Assembly: GCA_020446425.1 (NCBI GenBank)
Contig: JAGRES010000031.1
Span: forward strand, 1 to 64,000
DNA: 64,000 nucleotides
Direction of reading: 5' to 3'
From: Sphingobium sp.
GTDB taxonomy: Bacteria; Pseudomonadota; Alphaproteobacteria; Sphingomonadales; Sphingomonadaceae
How positions within the stretch are numbered: position 1 is the first letter of the stretch; every line of letters begins with the position of its first letter. Below are positions 25,253 to 33,794 of this stretch, piece after piece. A model generated the notes under the pieces. The model worked only from the letters and a program-made list of their open reading frames with translations, did no database searches and was not told where the DNA came from. The translations under genes and the position numbers were made by a program.

Positions 25253-27496
25253 TCAGCCTTCGACGGTGATGTCGGCGGGCTGCTGCCCCTTGAAGAAGCG
25301 GTTATAGGCCTCTTCATAGCCGGTCTCTACCTGGCGCACGAACCGCTCGGTATCGAACAGCGGCGTGGTCAGGCGATTGTCGGCCAGCCTTTGCCTGACC
25401 TCTGCCATTTTCGCGGGATCGGTCGCCAGCTCCAGAGCACGCGCCTCATACTTTTCCGACGTTTCGGTGACCATGTCCGGCAAGCCCACGGCATGCAGCA
25501 AGCTGCCCGCGACACGCGCGGCAAAACCATTGCCCATGCGCGTCAGCACGGGCAACCCTCCCCATAGCGCATCGCTGGCGGTGGTGTGCGCGTTCACGTT
25601 GAAGGTATCAAGGAACAGGTCGGCGAGATGCTGGCGCGCAAGGTGCTCCGGCACCGACATCGGTTCGGCGAAGATTACACGGCTGCCATCGACGCCTCTT
25701 TTTTCCGCCTCTTTCCTGAGGTTGGTTTCCGCCCAGTGATTGCCCTTGTAGAGCCACAGAACACTGTTCTCCACCTTGGTAAGCAGGCGCATCCAGACGT
25801 CGAACTCCTCCGGCGTGATCTTGTAGGTGCTGTTGAAGCACGCAAAGACGAAGGCGTCCTCCGGCAGTCCCATATCAGCGCGCGTATAGTGCCGGTCGGC
25901 AATCTCGCGCTGATTGTCATTCACCTGATAACTGTCAGGCATATAGATCACGCTTTCCGAATAATGTGCGCGCTGCTCATCCGGGATCACGACCTTGTCG
26001 GCGATCATATAGTCGATGAAATCCGCGCCGGTAGTTCCGGGATATCCAAGATAGCTGACCTGCACAGGCGCAACCCCGTGTGCAAAAATGCCGAGACGTC
26101 CGCCCTTGGTGTGACCGTTCAGGTCAATGGCGATATCGAGACCTTCCTCGCGCGCGAATGTGGCAATGCGATCGTCCTGCATATCCTGGACATCATGGAA
26201 ATGATCGAACAGACCGACATAGTCGCTGCTGTCCTTATTCCCACAGGAGAAGCCATGCACCTCAAACCGGTTGCGATCATGCAGTTCGATCATCCGGCAG
26301 ATCAGGAGCATGACGGCATGGTTGGAGAAGTCGGACGAGAAATAACCGATACGCAGTTTCTCAGAGCGGGATGACGGAGGCGAGAAGGAGAAGCGCTCCG
26401 CCTTTTTGATGCTCAGATCAATGCGCAACGACGATCTCAGCTTGTGGCGTTCCGGGCTATCCTCAAGCGCGAGCATGCCCCATGGCGCCACTACCCTGTC
26501 GGCGACCCCAAGTGCGGGAACCTTGTGCATTTCCGACGCCATGCCGTCCCAATCACAGATATGGCCTTGCTGGTGCAATTTCATGCCAAGCGAAATTGCA
26601 TCGTCCGGATCAGCAGCGAGTGCACGATCAGCCGACACAATCGCTTCGTCACGCAGGCCGAAGCCGAGCAGGAGCGACCCTATTTCACGATGCGCGTCAG
26701 CATAGGCCGGATCTTGTGCAATGGCGCGCTCGAAGCACAGCAGAGCTTCACCCTTCTTGCCCTGCTCGCTTCGCAACATACCCAGATTGTAATGCGCCTT
26801 GGCATATGTGGGCTCAAGCGCCAGCACATGCTCATAATAGGCAGCGGCCTTTTCGCTGTTGCCGAGCTCGCGCCATGCATTGGCGATATTGTTATAGGCG
26901 TCGGTATAGTCAGGTTTCAGCTTGATGGCGTTGCTGAGGTTTGCAATGGCGCCATGGCAATCACCGGCCGCATAAAGCAGCGCGCCCAGATTATTATAGG
27001 CGGCAAGATAGTCCGGCTTATACTGAATTGCCGCGCGATAGCTTACCGCGGCCTCTTCATCCCGCCCCATATTCTGCAACACGACAGCTAGGTTGAAATG
27101 CGCTTCGGCACGTTCCGGCTGATTGGCCAAGGCGGTGCGAAAGCAGGCAACAGCCCGGTCGCCCTGTCCCATGGCGTAATAGGCCTGGCCCAGCACATCC
27201 TGAACGAAAACCGATTGCGGGTGTTGGAACGCCAGAGCCTCGCCTGCCTCAACCGCTTCCGCGAACCGGCCCGCATTGATCAGCGCAACCAGACGGTCCG
27301 TATCCTGCGGCGAAATGCCGTCGAACAACAGGCTCTCATTCTGTGTCTGCCGCAGTTCATCGAGCCCCTTGCGCGCGCGGGCGTTTGCCGGGAATTGCAG
27401 CAGGACGCCCTGGTAAAGCCGTTCAGCCTCGACATAATCGCCGCGCTTGGCCGACCGCTTCGCGGCCATCAATGTGGACTCTAGAGACTTCGCCAT
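25253..27496 (-). CDS. TPR-containing O-GlcNAc-transferase-like protein (GT41/SPINDLY)
   Basis: The protein is about 747 residues. The first half is TPR repeats (for example AEAHFNLAVVLQNMGRDEEA, AYNNLGALLYAAGD, AKAHYNLGMLRSEQGKK). The second half is a GT41 catalytic region: IGYFSSDFSNHAVM with the conserved His, YLGYPGTTGADFIDYMIAD, CFNSTYKITPEEFDVW with the UDP-binding Lys, and NAHTTASDALWGGLPVLT. The residues equivalent to the key His and Lys of human OGT are present. It is likely cytoplasmic. The ATG at 27496 is preferred over 27550. The acceptor protein is unknown; flagellin or other surface proteins are possibilities but no such gene is in the window. Confidence 0.9.
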   Translation of the reverse strand: MAKSLESTLMAAKRSAKRGDYVEAERLYQGVLLQFPANARARKGLDELRQTQNESLLFDGISPQDTDRLVALINAGRFAEAVEAGEALAFQHPQSVFVQDVLGQAYYAMGQGDRAVACFRTALANQPERAEAHFNLAVVLQNMGRDEEAAVSYRAAIQYKPDYLAAYNNLGALLYAAGDCHGAIANLSNAIKLKPDYTDAYNNIANAWRELGNSEKAAAYYEHVLALEPTYAKAHYNLGMLRSEQGKKGEALLCFERAIAQDPAYADAHREIGSLLLGFGLRDEAIVSADRALAADPDDAISLGMKLHQQGHICDWDGMASEMHKVPALGVADRVVAPWGMLALEDSPERHKLRSSLRIDLSIKKAERFSFSPPSSRSEKLRIGYFSSDFSNHAVMLLICRMIELHDRNRFEVHGFSCGNKDSSDYVGLFDHFHDVQDMQDDRIATFAREEGLDIAIDLNGHTKGGRLGIFAHGVAPVQVSYLGYPGTTGADFIDYMIADKVVIPDEQRAHYSESVIYMPDSYQVNDNQREIADRHYTRADMGLPEDAFVFACFNSTYKITPEEFDVWMRLLTKVENSVLWLYKGNHWAETNLRKEAEKRGVDGSRVIFAEPMSVPEHLARQHLADLFLDTFNVNAHTTASDALWGGLPVLTRMGNGFAARVAGSLLHAVGLPDMVTETSEKYEARALELATDPAKMAEVRQRLADNRLTTPLFDTERFVRQVETGYEEAYNRFFKGQQPADITVEG

Positions 27497-27677
27497 AAGG
27501 ATGCTTCTCACCGATCTGCTGCAGGGGCGATCAGGTAATGAAGGCACCACGCTGATGAAGGCGCGCGATATCGTACATATCCGGAACCGTCCCCTTGGTT
27601 CTCAGCCGGTTATCGCGGGATTTTCCTAAAAAGCTGTTAACCATGATTGGCACGGCAACGGCCTCACCGCCCCCCCT

Positions 27678-27706
27678 CTTGAAAGGCAAATTTCCGTTCC
27701 TAAATT
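27678..27706 (+). promoter_or_regulatory. Putative sigma-32 (RpoH) promoter of hsp20
   Basis: CTTGAAA at 27678-27684 and CCTAAATTT at 27699-27707, about 17 bases apart counted from CTTG, match the heat-shock consensus (CTTGAAA then CCCCAT-type box). The predicted start is near 27711, about 89 bp before the hsp20 ATG. The remaining spacer 27497-27677 holds only the GT41 gene's start region and a C-rich tract. Confidence 0.6.
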
Positions 27707-27712
27707 TCATAT

Positions 27713-27797
27713 GTCCGGGCACGCGATGTGACGGACAAACCGGGCGCCATAATGGGCCCGAAAAATAGTGTTCAACTCGCTCAACAAGAGGTTTTGA
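27713..27797 (+). promoter_or_regulatory. ROSE-like RNA thermometer leader of hsp20
   Basis: Three successive hairpins are readable in the untranslated leader. The first is 27713-27736 (GTCC/GGAC enclosing CAC/GTG). The second is 27741-27760 (CGGGC-CCA/TGG-GCCCG with one bulged G). The third is 27772-27797, pairing ACTC and flanks with the ribosome-site GAGG at 27788-27791. The third 5' arm contains TCGCT, fitting the UYGCU motif of ROSE elements, which keep the ribosome site closed at low temperature. Pairing was done by eye. Confidence 0.5.
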
Positions 27798-27799
27798 TT

Positions 27800-28288
27800 A
27801 TGCGTAACTTTGATTTGACTCCCTATCGCCGTTCCACCGTCGGTTTCGACCGCCTGTTCGACCTGATCGAAAACAGCGCGCGTGTGGCGCAGGGCGATAA
27901 TTATCCCCCTTTCAATATCGAGCGCCTTTCCGAAGACCGCTATCGCGTCACATTGGCGGTAGCCGGATTCCGTGAGGATGAACTCGACATCGTGGCCCAG
28001 CAGAATTTGCTGCAGGTCTCGGGCCGCAAGGCGGAAATCGGTTCGGACGAACGCGCCAAGTTCCTGCATGTTGGCATCGCCAACCGCAGCTTTGAGCGCC
28101 GCTTCGAGCTTGCTGATTTCGTGCGCGTCGAAAATGCGGTACTGGCCGACGGCCTGCTCGTGATCGAGCTGCTGCGCGAAGTGCCGGAAGCAATGAAGCC
28201 CAAGAAGATCGCCATCAATGGTGGTCAGCTGGTCGAGATCAACGACGCGGCTGGCAAGTCCGAAAAGAAGGATCGCGACGCGGCGTAA
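27800..28288 (+). CDS. Small heat-shock protein, Hsp20/IbpA family
   Basis: This 162-residue alpha-crystallin-type chaperone has the IbpA-like N-terminus MRNFDLTPYRRSTVGFDRLFDL, the core YPPFNIERLSEDRYRVTLAVAGF, FLHVGIANRSFERRFELAD and the C-terminal anchor MKPKKIAI. It holds unfolded proteins during heat stress. The ATG at 27800 has AAGAGG eight bases upstream; an ATG at 27728 lies in the leader hairpins. It is flanked by a heat-shock promoter and a possible terminator, so it is probably monocistronic. Confidence 0.95.
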   Translation: MRNFDLTPYRRSTVGFDRLFDLIENSARVAQGDNYPPFNIERLSEDRYRVTLAVAGFREDELDIVAQQNLLQVSGRKAEIGSDERAKFLHVGIANRSFERRFELADFVRVENAVLADGLLVIELLREVPEAMKPKKIAINGGQLVEINDAAGKSEKKDRDAA

Positions 28289-28301
28289 CCGCAAATAGAA
28301 A

Positions 28302-28327
28302 CGGGGGACGGTTTTCCCGCTCCCCCG
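28302..28327 (+). terminator. Hairpin downstream of hsp20
   Basis: CGGGGGA at 28302-28308 and TCCCCCG at 28321-28327 form a perfect seven-pair stem 13 bp after the hsp20 stop. The following bases (CTTCCCTCTCCT) are pyrimidine-rich but not a T-run, so termination may be weak. Confidence 0.5.
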
Positions 28328-28350
28328 CTTCCCTCTCCTACCTCGGCAAA

Positions 28351-28384
28351 TAAAAAAGGCCTGGGGTCGTAACCGGCCCCGGCC
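28351..28384 (-). terminator. Rho-independent terminator of pyrG
   Basis: GGCC-T-GGGG at 28358-28366 pairs with CCCC-GGCC at 28377-28384. On the - strand the stem is followed directly by six T residues (28357-28352). It lies about 105 bp after the pyrG stop. Confidence 0.8.
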
Positions 28385-28488
28385 TCATTCACTCAGAATC
28401 TGAATCTTTGCACTTTCATGTCCGCTCCACCAGGCGAATCGTGAACGCCGCACGGTAGTGGCGAATCCTTACAACGCAAGCAAACTGT

Positions 28489-30123
28489 TCAAACCAGCCG
28501 ACTCTGCTTCAATGCTGCGGCGATGAAACCGGCAAACAGCGGATGCGGATCGAACGGTTTTGACTTGAGCTCAGGGTGGAACTGCACACCGACAAACCAG
28601 GGATGATCGGGCCGTTCGACGATTTCCGGTAAAGTGCCGTCAGGCGACATGCCGGAGAAAATGAGCCCGCCCTTTTCAAGCGGTTCACGATAACTGGCAT
28701 TGACTTCATAGCGATGCCGGTGCCGCTCGCTGATATCCTCGGCCCCGTAAATGCCGGCCACAACACTATTGCCAGTCAGTTTGGCGGGATAGGCGCCCAG
28801 CCGCATCGTACCGCCCAGATCGCCATCCGCGCTGCGCTTTTGCAAACCTTCCTCGCTCATCCACTCGGTGATGAGGCCGACAATGGGTTCACTGGTTTCA
28901 CCGAATTCAGTGGTCCATGCATCGTTGATACCCGCCGTGTTGCGCGCACCTTCGATACAGGCCATTTGCATACCCAGACAGATGCCGAAAAAAGGCACAC
29001 CGCGCTCACGCGCGAAGCGCACCGACGCAATCTTGCCCTCGCTGCCGCGCACACCGAAACCGCCGGGCACCAATATGCCGTGCATCGGCTCGAGTTGCGC
29101 CGCGATGTCGCTGTCCGGCTGCTCAAACAGTTCGGCGTCGATCCATCTGATATGGACCTTTACCCGGTTGGCGAGGCCGCCATGCACCAATGCTTCATGC
29201 AGCGATTTATAGGCGTCGGGCAGCCCGACATATTTGCCGACCACACCGATGGTGACCTCGCCCTCAGGATTGGCGTAGCGGTCCATGATGTCGATCCAGC
29301 GCTCCAGCGCAGGCTCGGGCGCAGTCTCGATACCGAATGCGCGCAGCACTTCGTCATCCAGCCCTTCGGCATGATATTGCGCGGGCACGGAATAGATATT
29401 GGGCGCATCGAGCGCCGGGATGACCGCTTCGGGGCGTACATTGCAGAATAGCGCAATCTTGGCCCGCTCACTCTCCGGCAAAGGCTGTTCGCAGCGGCAG
29501 AGCAATATATGCGGCTGAATACCGAGCGAGGTCAGCTCACGTACGCTGTGCTGTGTCGGTTTGGTCTTCAGCTCGCCAGCCGCCGCAATATAAGGCACCA
29601 GCGTCACATGCACGAAAATCGACTGGAGGCGGCCAAGGTCATTATGGAGCTGGCGAATCGCTTCCATGAACGGAAGGCTTTCGATGTCGCCGACCGTGCC
29701 ACCAATCTCGCACAGCACGAAATCGAGATCGTCCGTGTCGGCTGTGGCGAAGGCTTTGATCTCATCGGTTACATGCGGGATGACCTGAACCGTCGCGCCC
29801 AGATAATCGCCCTTGCGCTCCTTCGAGATGATGGTCTGGTAAATGCGCCCCTGCGTCACATTGTCGGACTGACGCGCGGAAACGCCGGTAAAGCGTTCAT
29901 AATGGCCGAGGTCGAGATCGGTTTCGGCACCGTCGTCGGTGACGTAGACCTCGCCATGCTGATAGGGAGACATCGTGCCCGGATCGACATTGAGATAGGG
30001 ATCGAATTTCCGGATACGCACGCGGAAACCACGCGCTTGCAGCAGTGCTGCAAGGGATGCGGCCATAAGGCCTTTTCCAAGCGAGGAGACCACGCCGCCG
30101 GTGATGAATATATACCGCGCCAT
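28489..30123 (-). CDS. pyrG: CTP synthase
   Basis: This 544-residue enzyme aminates UTP to CTP. The N-terminal synthetase has [35 protein letters not shown] and [12 protein letters not shown]. The C-terminal glutaminase has PGGFGVRG, the nucleophile Cys in FFGICLGMQ and the HPE triad end in [11 protein letters not shown]. Length is standard. It follows secG on the same strand, with a GC hairpin (GCGCGCG/CGCGCGC, about 30163-30180) in the 89-bp spacer. A rho-independent terminator lies downstream. Confidence 0.97.
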   Translation of the reverse strand: MARYIFITGGVVSSLGKGLMAASLAALLQARGFRVRIRKFDPYLNVDPGTMSPYQHGEVYVTDDGAETDLDLGHYERFTGVSARQSDNVTQGRIYQTIISKERKGDYLGATVQVIPHVTDEIKAFATADTDDLDFVLCEIGGTVGDIESLPFMEAIRQLHNDLGRLQSIFVHVTLVPYIAAAGELKTKPTQHSVRELTSLGIQPHILLCRCEQPLPESERAKIALFCNVRPEAVIPALDAPNIYSVPAQYHAEGLDDEVLRAFGIETAPEPALERWIDIMDRYANPEGEVTIGVVGKYVGLPDAYKSLHEALVHGGLANRVKVHIRWIDAELFEQPDSDIAAQLEPMHGILVPGGFGVRGSEGKIASVRFARERGVPFFGICLGMQMACIEGARNTAGINDAWTTEFGETSEPIVGLITEWMSEEGLQKRSADGDLGGTMRLGAYPAKLTGNSVVAGIYGAEDISERHRHRYEVNASYREPLEKGGLIFSGMSPDGTLPEIVERPDHPWFVGVQFHPELKSKPFDPHPLFAGFIAAALKQSRLV

Positions 30124-30212
30124 GGGAGTGAAGGCTTACCCTTATTTCACGAGTGAGGGCAAGCGCGCGAATCCGCGCGCCTGAAAAAAATTATTATTCG
30201 AAAGTCAGCTGC

Positions 30213-30593
30213 TTATTGCGCCAGCGGCACAGCGCTGTTCGATCCGGCCTGATCAACGCTCTGGGCTGCGCCAGCAAGCGGGTCGTCCGACGCCGGAGCA
30301 GCGGGCTGTACCGGTGCGCCACCAGCGGGCGCTTCCTTCACCAGCGAGGTATCAATCTGCGACGGTGCATGCTTCACCGATGCGATGACCGCCAGCACGA
30401 TGGAAAGGCCGACGAACAGGATCGCCAGTATCTTCGTGGTGCGCGTAAGGAAGTCTGCCGCACCGCGCGCCGACATCAATCCGGACGGGCTGCCGCCCAC
30501 GCCAAGGCCGCCGCCTTCGGAACGCTGCATCAATATGACGGCGACAAGCGCGGCGGCGATAATAGCCTGCACGACGAGGAGAAAAGTGAACAT
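30213..30593 (-). CDS. secG: Preprotein translocase subunit SecG
   Basis: The protein is 126 residues with two membrane helices (MFTFLLVVQAIIAAALVAVILMQ is split by the usual conserved QRSEGGGLGVGG loop, followed by LTRTTKILAILFVGLSIVLAVIA) and a long Ala/Pro-rich periplasmic or cytoplasmic tail common in alphaproteobacteria. It is an accessory part of SecYEG. The start at 30593 gives the canonical N-terminus; 30611 would add six residues. In many alphaproteobacteria secG sits between tpiA and pyrG; here a TonB receptor lies between tpiA and secG. Confidence 0.93.
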   Translation of the reverse strand: MFTFLLVVQAIIAAALVAVILMQRSEGGGLGVGGSPSGLMSARGAADFLTRTTKILAILFVGLSIVLAVIASVKHAPSQIDTSLVKEAPAGGAPVQPAAPASDDPLAGAAQSVDQAGSNSAVPLAQ

Positions 30594-30684
30594 GAACTGT
30601 GCGTTCCGCAATTAATTGAACCGTTGCCCCCGCCCTTAGCCGGGAAGGGGCGCAAGTTCAATGGCTGCAACGATCAGAATGCTC

Positions 30685-32763
30685 TCAGAATTTGACGCGC
30701 GCTGTGAAGCGGGCGTTGATCGGCGCGCCGGTCGATATGTTATTGTTGTTGTGCGCATCCGAATAATAGGTTTCGTCGAGGGCGTTTTCGATATTCACCT
30801 GCAGCTGCACCTTCTCGGAAGCCTTGAAGAAGAATGCGGCATCGACACGCGTGAACGAAGGCAGGCGCGTGGACGCACTGCCGCCCACTGCATTGTGAAG
30901 CGACGCATATTGGCTCGACTGATGGATCACGCCAAGCCCCACGCCCACGGAAGGATTGAAATCATAACGGTTCCATAGCGCGAACTGGTGCTTGGGCACC
31001 TGGGCGACGCGGATATCGTCATTGGACTTTATATGCGCATCCTCCCATGTGTAGCCGCCGCTGACCTGCCATTGTTTTGTGAGGTGCCCGGTCAGCGCCA
31101 GTTCCAGACCGCGTGTGCGGGTTGTACCGCTGGGGATACTCACCGAGGGATCAGCAGGATCAGGGGTTGTCGTATTGGTCCGGTCAAGCTGGAACAGCGC
31201 GGCGGAAACATTCAGGTCCGGGCGGATGTTCCATTTTGCGCCAACTTCATAGTTGGTGAATTTTTCGGGAGCCAGATTCTCGTCCGTAGTGCTGAGCACG
31301 AGAAACTGATCGCCCGAGCGCGGCAGGAACGACTGGCTGTAGCTGCTATAGATCGAGATATTTTCCTGCGGCTTCAGGATCAGGCCGAAGCGCGGCGAAA
31401 ATTTGTCATCCGTGCGCCCGAAGGAGCGGTTGTTATCAGCGATATCAACACCATCAATCTCAAAATGATCGTAGCGCACACCCACGATCACGTCGACATG
31501 ATCGCCGATGCTGATCTGGTCCTGCGCATAGGCCGAGAAGAACTCGACATTGGACTCACGGTTGCGGCTGATCGCCGGGAAGCTGACGGTGGGATAGACG
31601 ATGTTGGAAAGGTCGAGCGTACCACTGGAAAGCACAGCGTTCAGGCGCCGGTTCTTTGAATCCTGGTCACCATATTCAACGCCAAGCAAAATCTTGTTCG
31701 CAAGGCCGCCCAGATCGACATCGGCGACGAGGTTGCTCTGCGCGATGAAGTTCTGGCGCTCCGTAGGGTCAGTATAGCCTGACAGGGAAACGGTGCCATT
31801 GGGTTGCACTGCGCCACTGGTGTAGACGTTCGTGTAAAACTTATCATAGTCGCCATAGAGCAGCGTGGTCGACCAGTTCAGGCCCTCGGCCAGTTCGCCA
31901 TCGAGACGCGCTTTGACGATATGCGCTTCCACTCCGGTGCGGTTGACTCCGGGAACACCGAAAAACGTATCACGATGCCCGGGTAGCGGCGCACCATCGA
32001 GCGAGGGAATACCACGGTCGGTTACGCGGTCGTCCTTCACATATTCATAGGACAGGCCCGCCTGCCATCCTTCGGCCAGTTCCGCCGCCACATAAGGATT
32101 CACCGCATAGCGTTCACCGCCGTAATAATCGCGATGATTGTCGAGATTCTCGTAAAAGGCGTTGATGCGGAAAGCCGCATTCCCGCCAATCGGCGCGTTG
32201 ATATCAGCGGAAAGGTCATAAGCGCCAAAGCTGTTCACGCTCGCTGTTCCGGCGACAAGCAACCGGTCATTGAGCGGCGTCTTTTGCACACGATTGATGA
32301 TGCCGCCACCGCCGCCGCGACCGAAGATCATCGCATAGGGGCCTTTGAGGACTTCCACGCGCTCGATATTGTAGAGGTTGCGGAAATACTGAACGTCGTC
32401 GCGCACGCCATCGAGGAAGAAGTCGGCGGTCGTATTCTGTCCGCGCAACGTGATCTGGTCGCGATTGCCCTCGCCCTGCCCTACGGTCGCGCCGGGCATA
32501 TAGCGCAGGACATCGGCGATGCTGTGCTGCGCCTGGTCTTCGATCTGCTCGCGTGTGATAACACTGATGCTCTGGGGGACGTCGATCAGCGGCGTATCGG
32601 TCTTGGTCGCGGTAACGGAGTTGAGGGTGATATAGCCCTCGGACTGGCCGATGACGAGAATTTCACCGTCCACGGCCTCGCCGCCCTCCGATGCAATGGC
32701 CAGTGCGGGGGCCATCGCGGGCACAGATGCCAGCGTCATCGAAAACAACAGCAAGGACTTCAT
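30685..32763 (-). CDS. TonB-dependent siderophore receptor
   Basis: The protein is 692 residues with a signal peptide ending near LAIASEG. The siderophore-receptor plug has VTATKTDTPLIDVPQSISVI, VLRYMPGATVGQGEGN, TLRGQNTTADFFLDGVRDDVQY and VEVLKGPYAMIFGRGGGGGIINRV. The barrel ends ARFTARVKF. This pattern matches FhuA/FpvA/Fiu-type iron-siderophore receptors. The exact ligand is unknown. A Fur-like sequence lies upstream. The gene splits the usual tpiA-secG neighbourhood, which suggests insertion. Confidence 0.93.
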   Translation of the reverse strand: MKSLLLFSMTLASVPAMAPALAIASEGGEAVDGEILVIGQSEGYITLNSVTATKTDTPLIDVPQSISVITREQIEDQAQHSIADVLRYMPGATVGQGEGNRDQITLRGQNTTADFFLDGVRDDVQYFRNLYNIERVEVLKGPYAMIFGRGGGGGIINRVQKTPLNDRLLVAGTASVNSFGAYDLSADINAPIGGNAAFRINAFYENLDNHRDYYGGERYAVNPYVAAELAEGWQAGLSYEYVKDDRVTDRGIPSLDGAPLPGHRDTFFGVPGVNRTGVEAHIVKARLDGELAEGLNWSTTLLYGDYDKFYTNVYTSGAVQPNGTVSLSGYTDPTERQNFIAQSNLVADVDLGGLANKILLGVEYGDQDSKNRRLNAVLSSGTLDLSNIVYPTVSFPAISRNRESNVEFFSAYAQDQISIGDHVDVIVGVRYDHFEIDGVDIADNNRSFGRTDDKFSPRFGLILKPQENISIYSSYSQSFLPRSGDQFLVLSTTDENLAPEKFTNYEVGAKWNIRPDLNVSAALFQLDRTNTTTPDPADPSVSIPSGTTRTRGLELALTGHLTKQWQVSGGYTWEDAHIKSNDDIRVAQVPKHQFALWNRYDFNPSVGVGLGVIHQSSQYASLHNAVGGSASTRLPSFTRVDAAFFFKASEKVQLQVNIENALDETYYSDAHNNNNISTGAPINARFTARVKF

Positions 32764-32803
32764 TATTACCCCCCTAACATCAGAAATCGAGGGCGCTAAT
32801 AAA

Positions 32804-32823
32804 GATATTGATTTTAATTTGCA
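32804..32823 (-). promoter_or_regulatory. Fur-like box before the siderophore receptor
   Basis: The sequence GATATTGATTTTAATTTGC, read on the + strand, matches the 19-base Fur consensus (GATAATGATAATCATTATC) at 13 places by hand alignment. It lies in the AT-rich region about 40 bp upstream of the receptor start. Control by Fur, or by a related iron regulator such as Irr, is inference. Confidence 0.45.
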
Positions 32824-32894
32824 ATAGCTTCTTGCTGCAAAGCAACATAGCGGCGCGGATTGCTAACGCCGCATGCCGACAAACTATTTGCTTC

Positions 32895-33641
32895 TCAGCC
32901 TGCAGCGGCCTCGATAATCGGACCGAACTTCGCAGCGGTCAGGCTCGCGCCGCCAACAAGGCCGCCATCAACATCGGCAATGGCGAATATATCCTTCGCG
33001 TTATCGGCATTGACCGAACCGCCATAGAGCACGCGCATGCCGTCGGCTTCGCCCGCGCCAATCAGATCGCGTAGCTTGCCGCGAATCGCAGAATGCATCT
33101 CGTCGATCTGCTCCATGGTCGGGATACGACCCGTCCCGATTGCCCAGATCGGCTCATAGGCGATGGAGAGCCAATCCGCGCCTGCCCCCTCCGGCAAGGA
33201 TGCCGCGAGCTGGTCCAGCACGAAATCTATGGCCTTGCCGCTGTCACGTGTCTCCAGGCTTTCACCGAGACACAGGATGACCTTCAGACCCTCTGCCTTG
33301 GCCGCAAGGGCCTTGGCCGCGACATCGGCGCTGGTTTCATGCTGATCGGTGCGGCGCTCGCTATGGCCGACAATTACAGACGTCGCACCCGCCTCTTTCA
33401 GCATCGCAGCGGAAAGGCAGCCGGTATGCGCACCGCTTTCCTTCTGGTGGCAATCCTGCGCACCAATGAATGCGCCGCCCGCCTTACCGCTCGCCGAAGC
33501 GATCAGGGTTGCAGGAACGCACAGGCCAACCTCAACACCGGCATGGCTGCTCGCAATTGCGCCAATGGCTTCCACTTCGCCAAGCTGAGCCTTCAGGCCG
33601 TTCATCTTCCAGTTGCCGACCACCAGCATCGTGCGCGCCAT
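32895..33641 (-). CDS. tpiA: Triosephosphate isomerase
   Basis: This 248-residue glycolytic enzyme has the catalytic Lys in VVGNWKMNG, the catalytic His in IVGHSERR and the catalytic Glu in YEPIWAIGTG, followed by the phosphate-binding VLYGGSVNADN and GLVGGASL. The length is normal. AGGAGG lies four bases before the ATG. It is divergent from ppiD. The downstream neighbour is the siderophore receptor rather than secG. Confidence 0.97.
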   Translation of the reverse strand: MARTMLVVGNWKMNGLKAQLGEVEAIGAIASSHAGVEVGLCVPATLIASASGKAGGAFIGAQDCHQKESGAHTGCLSAAMLKEAGATSVIVGHSERRTDQHETSADVAAKALAAKAEGLKVILCLGESLETRDSGKAIDFVLDQLAASLPEGAGADWLSIAYEPIWAIGTGRIPTMEQIDEMHSAIRGKLRDLIGAGEADGMRVLYGGSVNADNAKDIFAIADVDGGLVGGASLTAAKFGPIIEAAAG

Positions 33642-33794
33642 ATTTCCTCCTGAGCATTATTCCGGGTTGCCTGTTGGTACGCCGCGATAGCGTCTTGTCC
33701 CTCAGAGTCCAGTCCCCGCTTGATGGGACGGGCTTGTCAGCCTAAAGCGACACTTATTTTTGCACATAGCAGGCCAGCCTGGCCGGGACAGACC

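Noticed and set aside
27531-27722. 63-residue - strand frame upstream of the GT41 gene
   Set aside because: It overlaps the hsp20 promoter, has no ribosome site or family resemblance, and is short enough to occur by chance.
30163-30180. GC hairpin with an adjacent A/T-run as a terminator for secG
   Set aside because: On the - strand the T-run precedes the hairpin instead of following it, so it does not fit a rho-independent terminator. It may only be a leader hairpin of pyrG.
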